Part shown: positions 1 through 9,000 of the stretch, one piece after another | Numbering within the stretch: the stretch's first letter is position 1 | How the letters are laid out: the number at the start of each line of letters is the position of its first letter | Source: Massilia sp. R2A-15 | GTDB lineage: Bacteria; Pseudomonadota; Gammaproteobacteria; Burkholderiales; Burkholderiaceae_D | Assembly: GCF_030704305.1 (NCBI RefSeq) | Contig: NZ_CP131935.1 | Location: 2,108,001 to 2,172,000, forward strand | DNA: 64,000 nt | Reading direction: 5' to 3' | The notes under the pieces: generated by a model | Database searches by the model: none | What the model was told of the DNA's origin: nothing | Seen by the model: the letters and a program-made list of their open reading frames with translations, nothing else | Program-made: the position numbers and the translations under genes

Positions 1-443
1 AGATTGACCTGCATGCCCAGCTGGACCCGGTCGGCGCGCGTGCCGCGGTTGGCCAGGATCACGCGGATCCGGCCCAGCAGGTAGTTGCCGTCGAAGGGCT
101 TGCGGATGAAATTGTCGGCACCGCAGTCGAGGCCCCGGATCACGTCGTGCAGGCTGGTGAGCGATGTCAGCAGGATCACCGGGACGTCGCGCAAGGCGGG
201 GTCCTTCTTGATCTCGCGGCACATCGCAAAGCCGTCCATCACCGGCATGGCGATGTCGCTGACGATCAGCGTGGGCGCCGCCTCGCGCGCCTGGCGCAGG
301 CCGTCGCGGCCGTCCACCGCGATGCGCACGGCGTAGCCGCCGGCCTGCCGCAGCATCTGCGCCAGGAATTGCGCCTGGGTGGGGCTGTCCTCGATCACCA
401 GGATGTCGACCGGTTGCTCCGCAGCGGTGCGTATCGTGCTCAT
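1..443 (-). CDS. Receiver-domain protein, N-terminal part (likely hybrid sensor kinase), cut by window edge
   Basis: The leftward frame starts with ATG at 443 and has no stop before base 1, so only the first 147 or so residues are visible. They form a complete CheY-like receiver domain: DILVIEDSPTQ near the start carries the acidic pocket, VSDIAMPVMDG carries the phosphoacceptor Asp, LLTSL carries the conserved Thr, and FIRKPF carries the Lys. The sequence after the receiver (GMQVNL) resembles the linker seen in response-regulator/kinase hybrids, so a kinase output probably follows outside the window; that is inference. The start overlaps the stop of the upstream Hpt gene by ATGA, so the two should be translationally coupled and act in one phosphorelay. 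Confidence 0.8.
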   Translation of the reverse strand, partial: MSTIRTAAEQPVDILVIEDSPTQAQFLAQMLRQAGGYAVRIAVDGRDGLRQAREAAPTLIVSDIAMPVMDGFAMCREIKKDPALRDVPVILLTSLTSLHDVIRGLDCGADNFIRKPFDGNYLLGRIRVILANRGTRADRVQLGMQVN

Positions 444-850
444 GGCGTCGACAATGGTTGCGCCAGCTGCGCGGCCAGCGCGTCGAGCTGGCCGCACAGG
501 GCCAGCGCCTGGTTGCGGATACGGCCGGCCGGCTGGCCGGTCAGCTGCGGCGCCAGCGCCAGCGCGGCGGCGACGGCGCCCTGCTGCCCGGGGGCCGCGC
601 CGGTGTCGCGCGCGGCGGCGAACACCCGCTCGAGCGCGCGACACAGCCATTCGAGTTCGGCCAGGTCGACCGAGCGCGCGGCGCCGGCCAAGGTGTGCAG
701 GGTATCGAGCACCGCGCCGAGCGCCGCGCCGTCCCTCCCGTGGCCGAGCGCGGCGAGGTCCGCCTCGACCTGCCGCAGGTGGGCGTGAGCCTCGGCGGCG
801 AAGATCGCCAGCAGCGACGGCTCAGGAAAATGCCCCGCGTCCGCCATCAT
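440..850 (-). CDS. Hpt (histidine phosphotransfer) domain protein
   Basis: About 136 residues, mostly helical and Ala/Leu-rich. The motif LHTLAGAARSVDL matches the Hpt consensus around the phospho-accepting His (HxLxGxA), which passes phosphate between receiver domains in multistep phosphorelays. Its stop overlaps the ATG of the receiver protein by four bases. The frame stays open upstream to a GTG at 895, which would add a hydrophobic MYVVALLLLLFGLL stretch. I prefer the double ATG at 845-850, because Hpt proteins are soluble and the extension looks incidental, but no strong ribosome binding site decides the matter. Hpt identity is fairly sure; the partner kinase is not seen. Confidence 0.7.
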   Translation of the reverse strand: MMADAGHFPEPSLLAIFAAEAHAHLRQVEADLAALGHGRDGAALGAVLDTLHTLAGAARSVDLAELEWLCRALERVFAAARDTGAAPGQQGAVAAALALAPQLTGQPAGRIRNQALALCGQLDALAAQLAQPLSTP

Positions 851-1206
851 GCGCAGCAGCCCAAAAAGAAGTAACAGCAATGCAACGACATACACCTGGA
901 CATCTTGACATAACCTTATTCGTAAACACGGACGGCAATCTTCATTGCGCTACGGCAATGAGAAATCAAACTCCATGGTAACGAAAATCCCTGCTTCAGT
1001 TCGCTAACGGAGCGACCCGTGCGCGGCTGCGAAACGCCGCCGGAGGCGTCCAGGACCGCGCCAAGTCCTTGATTTTTCGCGTAACTTAAATATCAGGAAA
1101 TAGTTCTTGGAAAGAAACTGTCACGCATTCTGCATAGCGCTGTCGCGAAATGAACGACAAGGAATGGAGCTATAACGTTGCGTCAAATTCACATGCTTGT
1201 AGGCAA
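851..1206. other. Intergenic region upstream of the Hpt gene
   Basis: About 355 bases without a convincing gene. It lies between the end of the NarL-type regulator and the start of the Hpt gene, both leftward, so it should hold the promoter of the Hpt/receiver operon and the end of the preceding transcript. I see no strong -35/-10 pair, no U-tract terminator and no RNA gene. A short GC hairpin is possible around 1035-1050 (GCCGCCGGAGGC). Confidence 0.4.
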
Positions 1207-1839
1207 TTAACTAACCAGGCCGCTCTTCAGGGCATAGCGGATCACGGCCGCGTTCGACGACAGGCCCATCTTGCGGAAGATGCGGTTGCGGTAGGTGTTG
1301 ACGGAACTGACGCTGATGCCCAGTTCGGCGGCGACCTGCTTGACCTGCTTGCCGGCGCCGATCAGGGCGACGATTTCGGCCTCGCGCGCGGTCAGGTTGT
1401 GGTGCGACGGCCGCGGCTCGGGATCGAGCGCCTGACGCGCCAGCAGCTCGGCCAGGCGCGGCCCGATATAGGTGCTGCCTGCGACGACCTGGCGGATCGC
1501 CTTGACCAGTTCCTCGGCGGCCATCGCCTTGGTGATGTAGCCGGCGGCGCCTGCGCGCAGCGCGCTCACCGCATAGCGCTCCTCCGCGTACATGCTGAGC
1601 ATGACCACCTTCTGCTCCGGGAACTGGCGGCGCAGTTCGGCCAGTCCTTCCAGGCCGTCGTGTTCGGGCAGGCTGATGTCGAGCACCACCACGTCGGGCT
1701 GGTGCTGCGCCACCAGCGCCAGCGTCCTGGCAAGGTCGGCCGCTTCGCCGACGATGCGCAGGTCGGCGCTGGAGCGGATGATTTTCTTGACGCCTTCGCG
1801 AATCAGCTCGTGGTCGTCGGCGATGACGATGCGGATCAT
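1207..1839 (-). CDS. NarL/LuxR-type response regulator
   Basis: A 210-residue two-domain regulator. The N-terminal receiver has IADDHELIREG, the phosphoacceptor in VVLDISLPEHDG, and the switch Lys in YITKAM. The C-terminal LuxR helix-turn-helix reads LTAREAEIVALIGAGKQVKQ, then VNTYRNRIFRKMGLSSNAA. Phosphorylation should control DNA binding. The start ATG is preceded by GGAGGACGAC, a strong ribosome binding site, and overlaps the stop of the double-kinase gene upstream by ATGA. The HisKA_3 module at the end of that sensor is the standard partner type for NarL regulators, so the pair is almost certainly cognate. Target genes are not visible. Confidence 0.93.
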   Translation of the reverse strand: MIRIVIADDHELIREGVKKIIRSSADLRIVGEAADLARTLALVAQHQPDVVVLDISLPEHDGLEGLAELRRQFPEQKVVMLSMYAEERYAVSALRAGAAGYITKAMAAEELVKAIRQVVAGSTYIGPRLAELLARQALDPEPRPSHHNLTAREAEIVALIGAGKQVKQVAAELGISVSSVNTYRNRIFRKMGLSSNAAVIRYALKSGLVS

Positions 1840-4800
1840 GGTCGTCCTCCTTTTTCTTTGTGCTGCGCATCCATCGGTATCAGCGCCGACACCAGCGTGC
1901 CGCGCGGCTGCAGCGGTCCCACGCGCAGCCGGCCACGCACCAGCGCGGCCCGTTCCTGCATGCCGGTAATGCCCAGCGACCGCACCGCGCGCGCGTGCTG
2001 GCGCGCGATGCCGGCCCCGTCGTCGCGCACCCGCAGCAGCAGCGCGCCGCCGCGCCGTTCGACGCTGACCCACACCTGGCTCGCGTGGGCGTGGCGCAGC
2101 ACATTGGTCGTCGCTTCCTGGAAGATCCGCAGCAGCGCCTCGGCGGCCGGGCGCGATGGCTGGGCCAGGCCGGCGGGCAGCTCGACGTGGGTGGGCAGGC
2201 GGGTGCGCCGCTCGAAGTCGCGCGCGTGCCAGCCGATTGCCGCGTACAGGCCCTGCCCGTCGAGCTCCGGCGCGCGCAGCTCGGTGGCGATGTCGCGCAC
2301 CAGCTGCATCGCCCGGTCCAGCGTGGCGCAGGCCGAATGCAGCTCCGGAATCACCTGATCCGGCGCCAGCGCCGCGCCGTTCGCGCCGATGTCGCGCTCC
2401 AGCAGTTTCAGGTCGATCTTCGCCGCCGACAGCGTCTGGCCCAGCTGGTCGTGCACCTCGCGCGCCAGCGCGGTGCGCTCGGCTTCGCGCACGGTCTGCA
2501 ATCGTTCGTACAGCACGTTGAGCTCTTCCTGCGCGGCGCGGCGCTCGGCCTCCACGCGTTTGCGCTCGGTGATGTCCTTGGCGATGACGACGAAGTAGCG
2601 CGGCCGCCGGTCCTCGTCCTCGATCATCGACATGAAGTTGTGCACCCAGATCACGGCGCCGTCGGCGCGCCGCGTGCGCGACTCGATCTGGGTCGAGGCG
2701 ACCACGCCGTCGAGCAAGGCGCGCAGGCGCGCTGCGGTCGGCGGGAAATCCTCGTCCACGGTGACGTCGGCCAGGCTGCGCCCGGCCAGTTCCGGCTCGC
2801 TGTAGCCGACCAGCGACTGGTAGGCCGGATTGGCGCGCACGTACACGCCGTTGGTATCGGTGATCGCAATGCCGCCCGGGGCGCGGTCGAACACCGCCGC
2901 CAGCAGGCGGTTGGCCTGGCGCAGCTGCTCGGTGCGCAGTTCGACGCGCCGCTCCAGGTCCATCTTCGCGCCGATCAGCATCTGCTCGGCAGACTTGACT
3001 TCGGTGATGTCGTTGGCCAGCACCAGCGCGCCGTGCGGCGCCGGGTAGCAGCGCACGTTGATCCAGCGGTTCGACGGACGCAGGAAATATTCGACTGGCG
3101 CCGGATGCTTGCCGGCCAGCGCCGCGCGCATCGCCTGTTCCAGCGCGCTGCCGGCCAGGAAAGGCGCGATCTCGAGCAGCGTGCGTCCCATCAGTTCCTG
3201 CTTGGGCGCGCCCAGGTCGGTAGCCGCCGCTTCGTTCAGGGCCAGCACGCGCAGGTCGGCGTCGATGCCGATGAAGGTATCGCTGGTCGCTTCGAGCACG
3301 CTGGCCAGGTCGTGGCGCACTTCGGCGATCTCGCGCTTGAGGGCCGCTTCCTGCTCGAACGCCGCGCGCCGGATGCGCGCCATGCGCACGTGCGATGCGA
3401 CCCGCGCCACCAGTTCGCGCCCGCTGAACGGCTTGGCCATGTATTCGTCGGCGCCGGCGGCCAGCGCGTCGAGCCGCGCGTCGGCGCCGGCGCGCGCCGA
3501 CAGCACGATCACCGACACCGTGCGGATCGCCGGGTCGGCGCGGATCGCGCGCACCAGGTCCAGGCCATCGACGCCCGGCATCATCACGTCCACCAGCACC
3601 AGTTCCGGATTGGTGGCGCGCACCGCGGCCAGGCCGCTTGCGGCGTCGCGCGCCGATTCGACGCTGCAGGTGTCCTTGAGCAGGCGCTCGATGTAATGGA
3701 CGATGTCGGCATTGTCGTCCACCACCACCACGCGTACCGGCTTGTCTCCCGCCGGCGGGCCGAAGGCGTCTGGCTGCGCCGGACGCGCGTCCACCGGTTC
3801 GGGCAGGCGCAGCGCGCGCGCGGGTGGCGTGGCGCGCGGCGCCGCCGCATCGGCCACGCGCCAGGGCAGCGTGACGGTAAAAGCGCTGCCCCGCCCCGGC
3901 ACGCTCGCGACATCGATCCCGCCGCCCGACAGGCGCACCAGTTCGCGCACCAGCGCCAGGCCGATGCCGCTGCCTTCGACGTGCTTGCGCCCGGCGCTGC
4001 TGCCGCCGCGGTAGAAGCGCTCGAACACGCGCTCCAGCTCGTCGTGTGCGATGCCGACGCCGGTGTCGCGCACGGTCAGCCGCAGCATGCCGGCGGCGGC
4101 CTCCAGTTCGACCGCGATCTCGCCGGACGGCGTGAATTTGTACGCGTTCGACAGCAGGTTCGAGACCACCGTCTCCCACATGTCGCGGTCGACCAGCGCC
4201 TCGCCGGCCGGCAGGCGGTTGCGGATGTCCAGGCGCAGCCCGGCGCCTTCGATCGCCGAGCGGAACAGGCTGGCCACCTCCGCGGTCAGGGCGCCGACGT
4301 CGACCGGTTCGGGGCGCATCGGCAGCCGGCCCGCCTCGATGCTGGCAAAGTCCATAATGGTGTTGACCAGCTTGTGCAGGCGCTGGGCGTTGCGGTGCGC
4401 CAGCTCGATGAATTCGCGCACGCCTGGCGCCAGCGCGGCGTCGGTGTTTTCGAGCAGCTCGGAGAGCGGGCCCAGGATCAGGGTGACCGGCGTGCGCAGT
4501 TCGTGGCTGGCGTTGGCGAAGAAGGTCGATTTCGAGCGGTCGAGCTCCGCCGTCGCTTCGCTGCGGCGCCGTTCGGCAGCGATCGCCTCGATGCCGGCGA
4601 CGGCGGTGCCGACCAGACCGGCGATGGTGTCGATGAAGTGGCGGTACTCCTGGTCGAGCGGCGCGCGCGGGTTGGCGGCGAACAGCAGGAAGCCGTGCGG
4701 GGTCGCGTAGCCCGGCACCGTGAACGGCAGGGCGATGATCTCGCGCGGCGGCTCCGGCCAGGCTCCGCATGTGTCGGCCGGCGCGAGCAGCGCGGCTGCG

Positions 4801-5582
4801 TCGTAGGTCTGCGGTTCGAACGAGCGCGCCAGCGGTGACAGTGGATGCGCGCCCGCGCCGTCGCCGGACCACGGGATGCGCTTGTCGATGCCGGCGCAGC
4901 CTTCGTGCAGGCCGGCGCAAAACACCTGCTCGGCGCAGTCGGCGCCCGGCACGGCCAGGTAGAGCGCGCACAGCGGCACGTCGAAGGGATTGTCGGCCAG
5001 CGCCGCCCGCACCAGCTCGAGCGTCTGTTCGTCGCCGCGGCGCAGCGCGACCTGGGTGGCCAGGTGGTTCAGGGTGCGCAGGCGCCGCTCGCTGATGAAG
5101 CGCCGGCTGGTCTCCATCGTTGCGACGAATACGCCGGCGGCGCGGCCGTCGTCATCAAGGATCGGACTGTACGAGACCGAAAAATAGCATTCCTCCGAAA
5201 AGCCGCGGCGCTGCAGGATCAGCTGCCAGTCGTCCATCCGCACCGCGCGGCTGGTGTCCAGCACCGACATCAGCACCGGCCCGAGCGAAGCCCAGGCCTC
5301 GGACCAGACGTCGGCCACGCGCCGGCCCAGCGCCTCCGGATGCTTGTCGCCGAAGATCGGCGCGGTGGCGTCGTTGTACACGTACACCAGTTCGCGTCCG
5401 ACCAGCACGCTGATCTGGAAATCGGAATTGAGGCAGATCCCGACGGCCGAGCGGATGCAGGCCGGCCAGTGCGCCACCGGCCCGATCGGCGTGGCGCTCC
5501 AGTCCTTCGCATGGACCGCGCGCACCATCTCCCCTTCCCCCGGAAAGTAGGTGGCAGCCGATCGGGATCCTTGATCATCCAT
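1836..5582 (-). CDS. Giant hybrid sensor histidine kinase with two kinase cores
   Basis: About 1248 residues from the ATG at 5582; a TTG at 5609 would add nine. Domain order: a PAS-like sensor (about 30-160), a GAF-like domain (about 175-330), a HisKA dimerisation helix with FFANASHELRTP (about 357), a HATPase core with NLLSNAYKF, DTGVGI and GSGIGL, and a receiver (about 612-716; VVVVDDNADIV, VDVMMPG, AKPF). Two PAS domains follow (about 745-840 and 895-1000). Last comes a second, different kinase core of NarX/HisKA_3 type with REVHDQLGQT (about 1044) and an ATP-binding region with EATTNVLRHA and DDGAGI. No membrane segment is obvious, so a cytosolic signal is likely. It overlaps the NarL regulator gene. 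The first core probably phosphorylates the internal receiver and the second the separate regulator. The signal is unknown. Confidence 0.9.
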   Translation of the reverse strand: MDDQGSRSAATYFPGEGEMVRAVHAKDWSATPIGPVAHWPACIRSAVGICLNSDFQISVLVGRELVYVYNDATAPIFGDKHPEALGRRVADVWSEAWASLGPVLMSVLDTSRAVRMDDWQLILQRRGFSEECYFSVSYSPILDDDGRAAGVFVATMETSRRFISERRLRTLNHLATQVALRRGDEQTLELVRAALADNPFDVPLCALYLAVPGADCAEQVFCAGLHEGCAGIDKRIPWSGDGAGAHPLSPLARSFEPQTYDAAALLAPADTCGAWPEPPREIIALPFTVPGYATPHGFLLFAANPRAPLDQEYRHFIDTIAGLVGTAVAGIEAIAAERRRSEATAELDRSKSTFFANASHELRTPVTLILGPLSELLENTDAALAPGVREFIELAHRNAQRLHKLVNTIMDFASIEAGRLPMRPEPVDVGALTAEVASLFRSAIEGAGLRLDIRNRLPAGEALVDRDMWETVVSNLLSNAYKFTPSGEIAVELEAAAGMLRLTVRDTGVGIAHDELERVFERFYRGGSSAGRKHVEGSGIGLALVRELVRLSGGGIDVASVPGRGSAFTVTLPWRVADAAAPRATPPARALRLPEPVDARPAQPDAFGPPAGDKPVRVVVVDDNADIVHYIERLLKDTCSVESARDAASGLAAVRATNPELVLVDVMMPGVDGLDLVRAIRADPAIRTVSVIVLSARAGADARLDALAAGADEYMAKPFSGRELVARVASHVRMARIRRAAFEQEAALKREIAEVRHDLASVLEATSDTFIGIDADLRVLALNEAAATDLGAPKQELMGRTLLEIAPFLAGSALEQAMRAALAGKHPAPVEYFLRPSNRWINVRCYPAPHGALVLANDITEVKSAEQMLIGAKMDLERRVELRTEQLRQANRLLAAVFDRAPGGIAITDTNGVYVRANPAYQSLVGYSEPELAGRSLADVTVDEDFPPTAARLRALLDGVVASTQIESRTRRADGAVIWVHNFMSMIEDEDRRPRYFVVIAKDITERKRVEAERRAAQEELNVLYERLQTVREAERTALAREVHDQLGQTLSAAKIDLKLLERDIGANGAALAPDQVIPELHSACATLDRAMQLVRDIATELRAPELDGQGLYAAIGWHARDFERRTRLPTHVELPAGLAQPSRPAAEALLRIFQEATTNVLRHAHASQVWVSVERRGGALLLRVRDDGAGIARQHARAVRSLGITGMQERAALVRGRLRVGPLQPRGTLVSALIPMDAQHKEKGGRP

Positions 5583-5811
5583 GCAAGCTCGCTCAAAAAG
5601 GGTGTGCAAATGTTAACCCAGTGGCAAATTTGGTGGCGCGGCAGTGACATGCGAACAACGCCACCGCGGGTTCGAGCCGGATTCTAGCCAGCCGCGCGGC
5701 GTCCGTGCAAGCCGCGCGGCGATGGCAAAATCGCGCCCGCGGCGGCGCCCTTGACCACGCCGCCGGGCCGCCCCGCCCGCACTGAAGGCGCCGGCCAATA
5801 TTTCCGGCAAT

Positions 5812-5846
5812 CAATTGTGTCGCAGATTTAGCGACAATTGTGTCGC
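5812..5846. promoter_or_regulatory. Interlocked direct and inverted repeats in divergent intergenic region
   Basis: The region 5583-6048 separates the divergent double-kinase gene and the GGDEF/EAL gene. Within it CAATTGTGTCGC occurs twice (5812-5823 and 5835-5846), starts 23 bases apart, about two helical turns. Between them GCGACA (5831-5836) is the reverse complement of TGTCGC in both copies, so either copy can pair with it. This is the layout of a binding site for a dimeric regulator. A second small inverted repeat, TACAA/TTGTA, is at 5947-5961. The rest of the region shows nothing I can name. Confidence 0.4.
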
Positions 5847-6004
5847 CGAACGAGCGACGCCATGCGCGCGGCGGCGCGACCGCTCTGGGCCTTATAGCGA
5901 TGCATGAAATACCTGTTAATTTCGCCGCGACCGGTGCGTACTCTTATACAAAAAGCTTGTATCGTATTACTCATACATGTGTGTTCGTACAGGACAGGAT
6001 CGAA

Positions 6005-6052
6005 ATGGGGCACCCCACCGCAGTGAACCATCCGCAGGCGCGCGTCCGATGA
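6005..6052 (+). CDS. Possible 15-residue upstream peptide coupled to the GGDEF/EAL gene
   Basis: ATG at 6005 is preceded by GGACAGGATCGAA, the best ribosome binding site in this area, and encodes MGHPTAVNHPQARVR before a stop at 6050-6052. That stop overlaps the ATG of the large GGDEF/EAL gene as ATGA. The large gene's own ATG lacks a clear binding site, so translation may arrive by coupling from this short frame. Chance is a real alternative for a frame this short. Confidence 0.3.
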   Translation: MGHPTAVNHPQARVR

Positions 6053-9000
6053 CCCCGCCGTCACCAGAGGATGCGCGCACGCTTCACAGCGAGCGCGCCG
6101 CGCCGTACTTCGCCGGCTGGGAAGTGGACCTGCCCGCGCGTACGACCTGGTGGTCGCCGCAGGCGCTCGCCCTGCTCGAACTTCCAGCCGGCGCCGCGCC
6201 TGGCGTGGACGCAGCCATCGCCATGACCGTCGCGGAATCGCGCGCCGCCATGCGCGATCTGTTCGAGCGCTGCGCGCGCGACGGCGACCCGTGGGACACC
6301 ACTGTCGAGATGACCACTGCGGGCGGTCGCCGCATCCGCGTGGAGTCGAGCGGCCGCGCCTTGCGCCTGCCTGACGGCCAGATCGTTCGCATCCAGGTCG
6401 CATGGCGCGAGGCGGCGCCCCACGCGCACGGCGAAGACGATCCCGCCAGGCTGGTGGCGCGCCTGGCCAAGGCGCTCGACACCATGAGCGAAGCCTTCCT
6501 GACGATGGACACCGCGCTGCGCTTCACCTACCTCAATCCGGAAGCCGAGGCCCTGCTGCGCCGCAGCCGCGGCGAGCTGCTTGGCAAGCTGGCGTGGGAA
6601 GCCTTCCCCGGCGCGATCGGCGGCCCGTCGTACCGCGAGTACAGCCGCGCGCTGCGCGAACGGCGGGTCACCACGTTCGAGGAATACTACGCGCCGCTGC
6701 GCACCTGGTTCGAAGTGCGCTGCTACCCGATCGAAGACGGCCTGGCCGTGTACTTCCACGACATCAACGAGCGCAAGGAGGCGCGGCTGGCGCTGAAGCA
6801 GGCGCACCGTGCGCTGCAAATGCTCAGCAGATGCAATCACGTGGTAGCGCACGCCGCGCGCGAGCCCGACCTGATCGCCGAAGTCTGCCGCATCGCCGTC
6901 GATGTGGGCGGCTACCGCATGGCATGGGTCGGCTACGCGGAGCACGATGCGGCCAAGTCGATTTCGATCGCCGCGCACGCCGGCCATCCGGACGACGTGG
7001 CCTGCCTGCGCCGCCTGCCGCTCGGCTGGTCCGGACAGGACGAGAGCGGACGCGGGCCGGCCGGCGTGGCGATTCGCAGCGGCGATCCGGTGATCGTCGA
7101 GGACATGGCGCAGGATTTCCGCTTTGCGCCATCGCTCGCGGCCGAGGCGGTGTGCGGGCACGGCGGCGCCGTCTACCTGCCGCTGAAGAACGGCGGCCGG
7201 CCCTTCGGCCTGCTGGTGCTGTACACCGGGGACGTGGCCGAAAGCGACACCGACGAGGCGCGCCTGCTGCAGGAACTGGCCGACAACCTGGCGTTCGGCA
7301 TCACGGCGGTGCGCATGCGCCAGGAGCAGCAGAAGCTCCAGGCGGCCTTCACCAAGATGGCCGCCAGCGTCTCGACCACCGGCGGCGAGCATTTCTTCGA
7401 GCAGCTGGCCGGCACCATGGCCGAAGCGGTCGGCGCCGACGGCGGCGTGATCGCGCGCCTGCTGCCGGGCGAACCGCTGATGGCGCGCTCGGTGATCGCC
7501 GTGATCGACGGCGTGCGGGTGCCCGACTTCAAGTACGTGGTGGCCGACGCGCCGTGCCAGATGGCGCTCGAGCGCGAGCACATCTTCATTCCCGATGCGG
7601 CCAACGAGCTGTTCCCCGGCTCGCCGCCGGACGCGGTGGGCGCGCGCGCGTACGGCGGCTGGCGCCTGCGCGACTCCAGCGGCAGGCTGCTGGGCATCGC
7701 CTTCGTGCTGTTCCGCCGGCCGATCAACCGCTCGGAATTCGTCACCTCCACGCTGCGCATCTTCGCCGCGCGCGCCGCGGCCGAACTGGAGCGCCAGGAC
7801 GCCGACGCCAGCCTGCGCACCCAGGCCTCGCTGCTCGACAAGGCGCAGGACGCCATCATCGTGCGCGACCTCGACGACCACATCCAGTACTGGAACAAGA
7901 GCGCCGAGCGGATGTATGGCTGGACCAGCGAGGAAGTGATGGGCCGCAAAGTGGACATGATGCTGCTCGACGAACCGGAAAAATTCCGCGCAGTGAAAGA
8001 CATCCTGCTGCAGACCGGCCACTGGAACGGCGAGACCACGCGCATGTGCAAGGACGGCAGCGCGCTGACGGTGCAGGTGGCCCTGAGCCTGATCGCCGGC
8101 GACGACGGCAAGCCGGAAGGCATCCTGGCGATCAATACCGACATCACCGCGCGCAAGGCGGCCGAACGCGAGATCGAGCGGCTCGCCTTCTACGATCCGG
8201 TCACCAGCCTGCCCAACCGGCTGCTGCTGCTCGACCGCCTGCAGCACGCGCTCACCGTGGCCGCGCGCACCGGCGCGATGGGCGCCCTGCTGTTCATCGA
8301 CCTCGACCACTTCAAGACCATCAACGACACGCTGGGCCACGAGAAAGGCGACCAACTGCTGCAGCAGGTCGGCCAGCGCCTGCGCGAGTGCGTGTTCGAG
8401 ATCGACACGGTGGCGCGCTTCGGCGGCGACGAATTCGTAATCCTGCTCGAAAACCTCAGCAAGCAGCCGGCCGAGGCGGCGACCATCGCGCGCCAGGTGT
8501 GCGAGCGCATCGCCCGCGCCTGCGCCGAGCCGGTCACCTTCGACGGCTTTGCGCGCCACACCACCGCCAGCATCGGCGTCACCCTGTTCGACAACCGCGC
8601 CTCCGCCCCCAGCGAGCTGCTCAAGCAGGCCGACCTGGCGATGTACGAGGTGAAGGCGGCCGGCCGCAACGGCGTGCGCTTCTTCGATCCGGCGATGCAG
8701 ACGGTGGTCAGCGCGCGCGCCGCGCTCGAGGCCGACCTGCGCGAAGGCCTGCACAACGGCGAATTCCTGCTGCACTACCAGCCGCAGCTCGACCGCGCCG
8801 GCGCGGTCACCGGCGCCGAAGCGCTGATCCGCTGGAACAACGCCAGGCGCGGCATGGTCTCGCCGGTGGCCTTCATCCCGATCGCCGAGGAAACCGGCCT
8901 GATTTTGCCGCTGGGACGCTGGGTGCTCGAACAGGCCTGCGCGCAGCTGGCGCGCTGGGCCGCCGATCCGCAGCTGCGGCGCCTGACGATTTCGGTCAAC

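Noticed and set aside
851..895. Hydrophobic N-terminal extension of the Hpt protein read as a membrane anchor
   Set aside because: It depends on a GTG without a convincing ribosome binding site, and the Hpt domain starts naturally at the double ATG.
1860..4838. Long rightward open frame (about 990 codons) opposite the double-kinase gene
   Set aside because: Its translation is His/Arg/Ala/Gly-rich without domains, and it mirrors a gene with clear kinase motifs; a typical high-GC antisense shadow.
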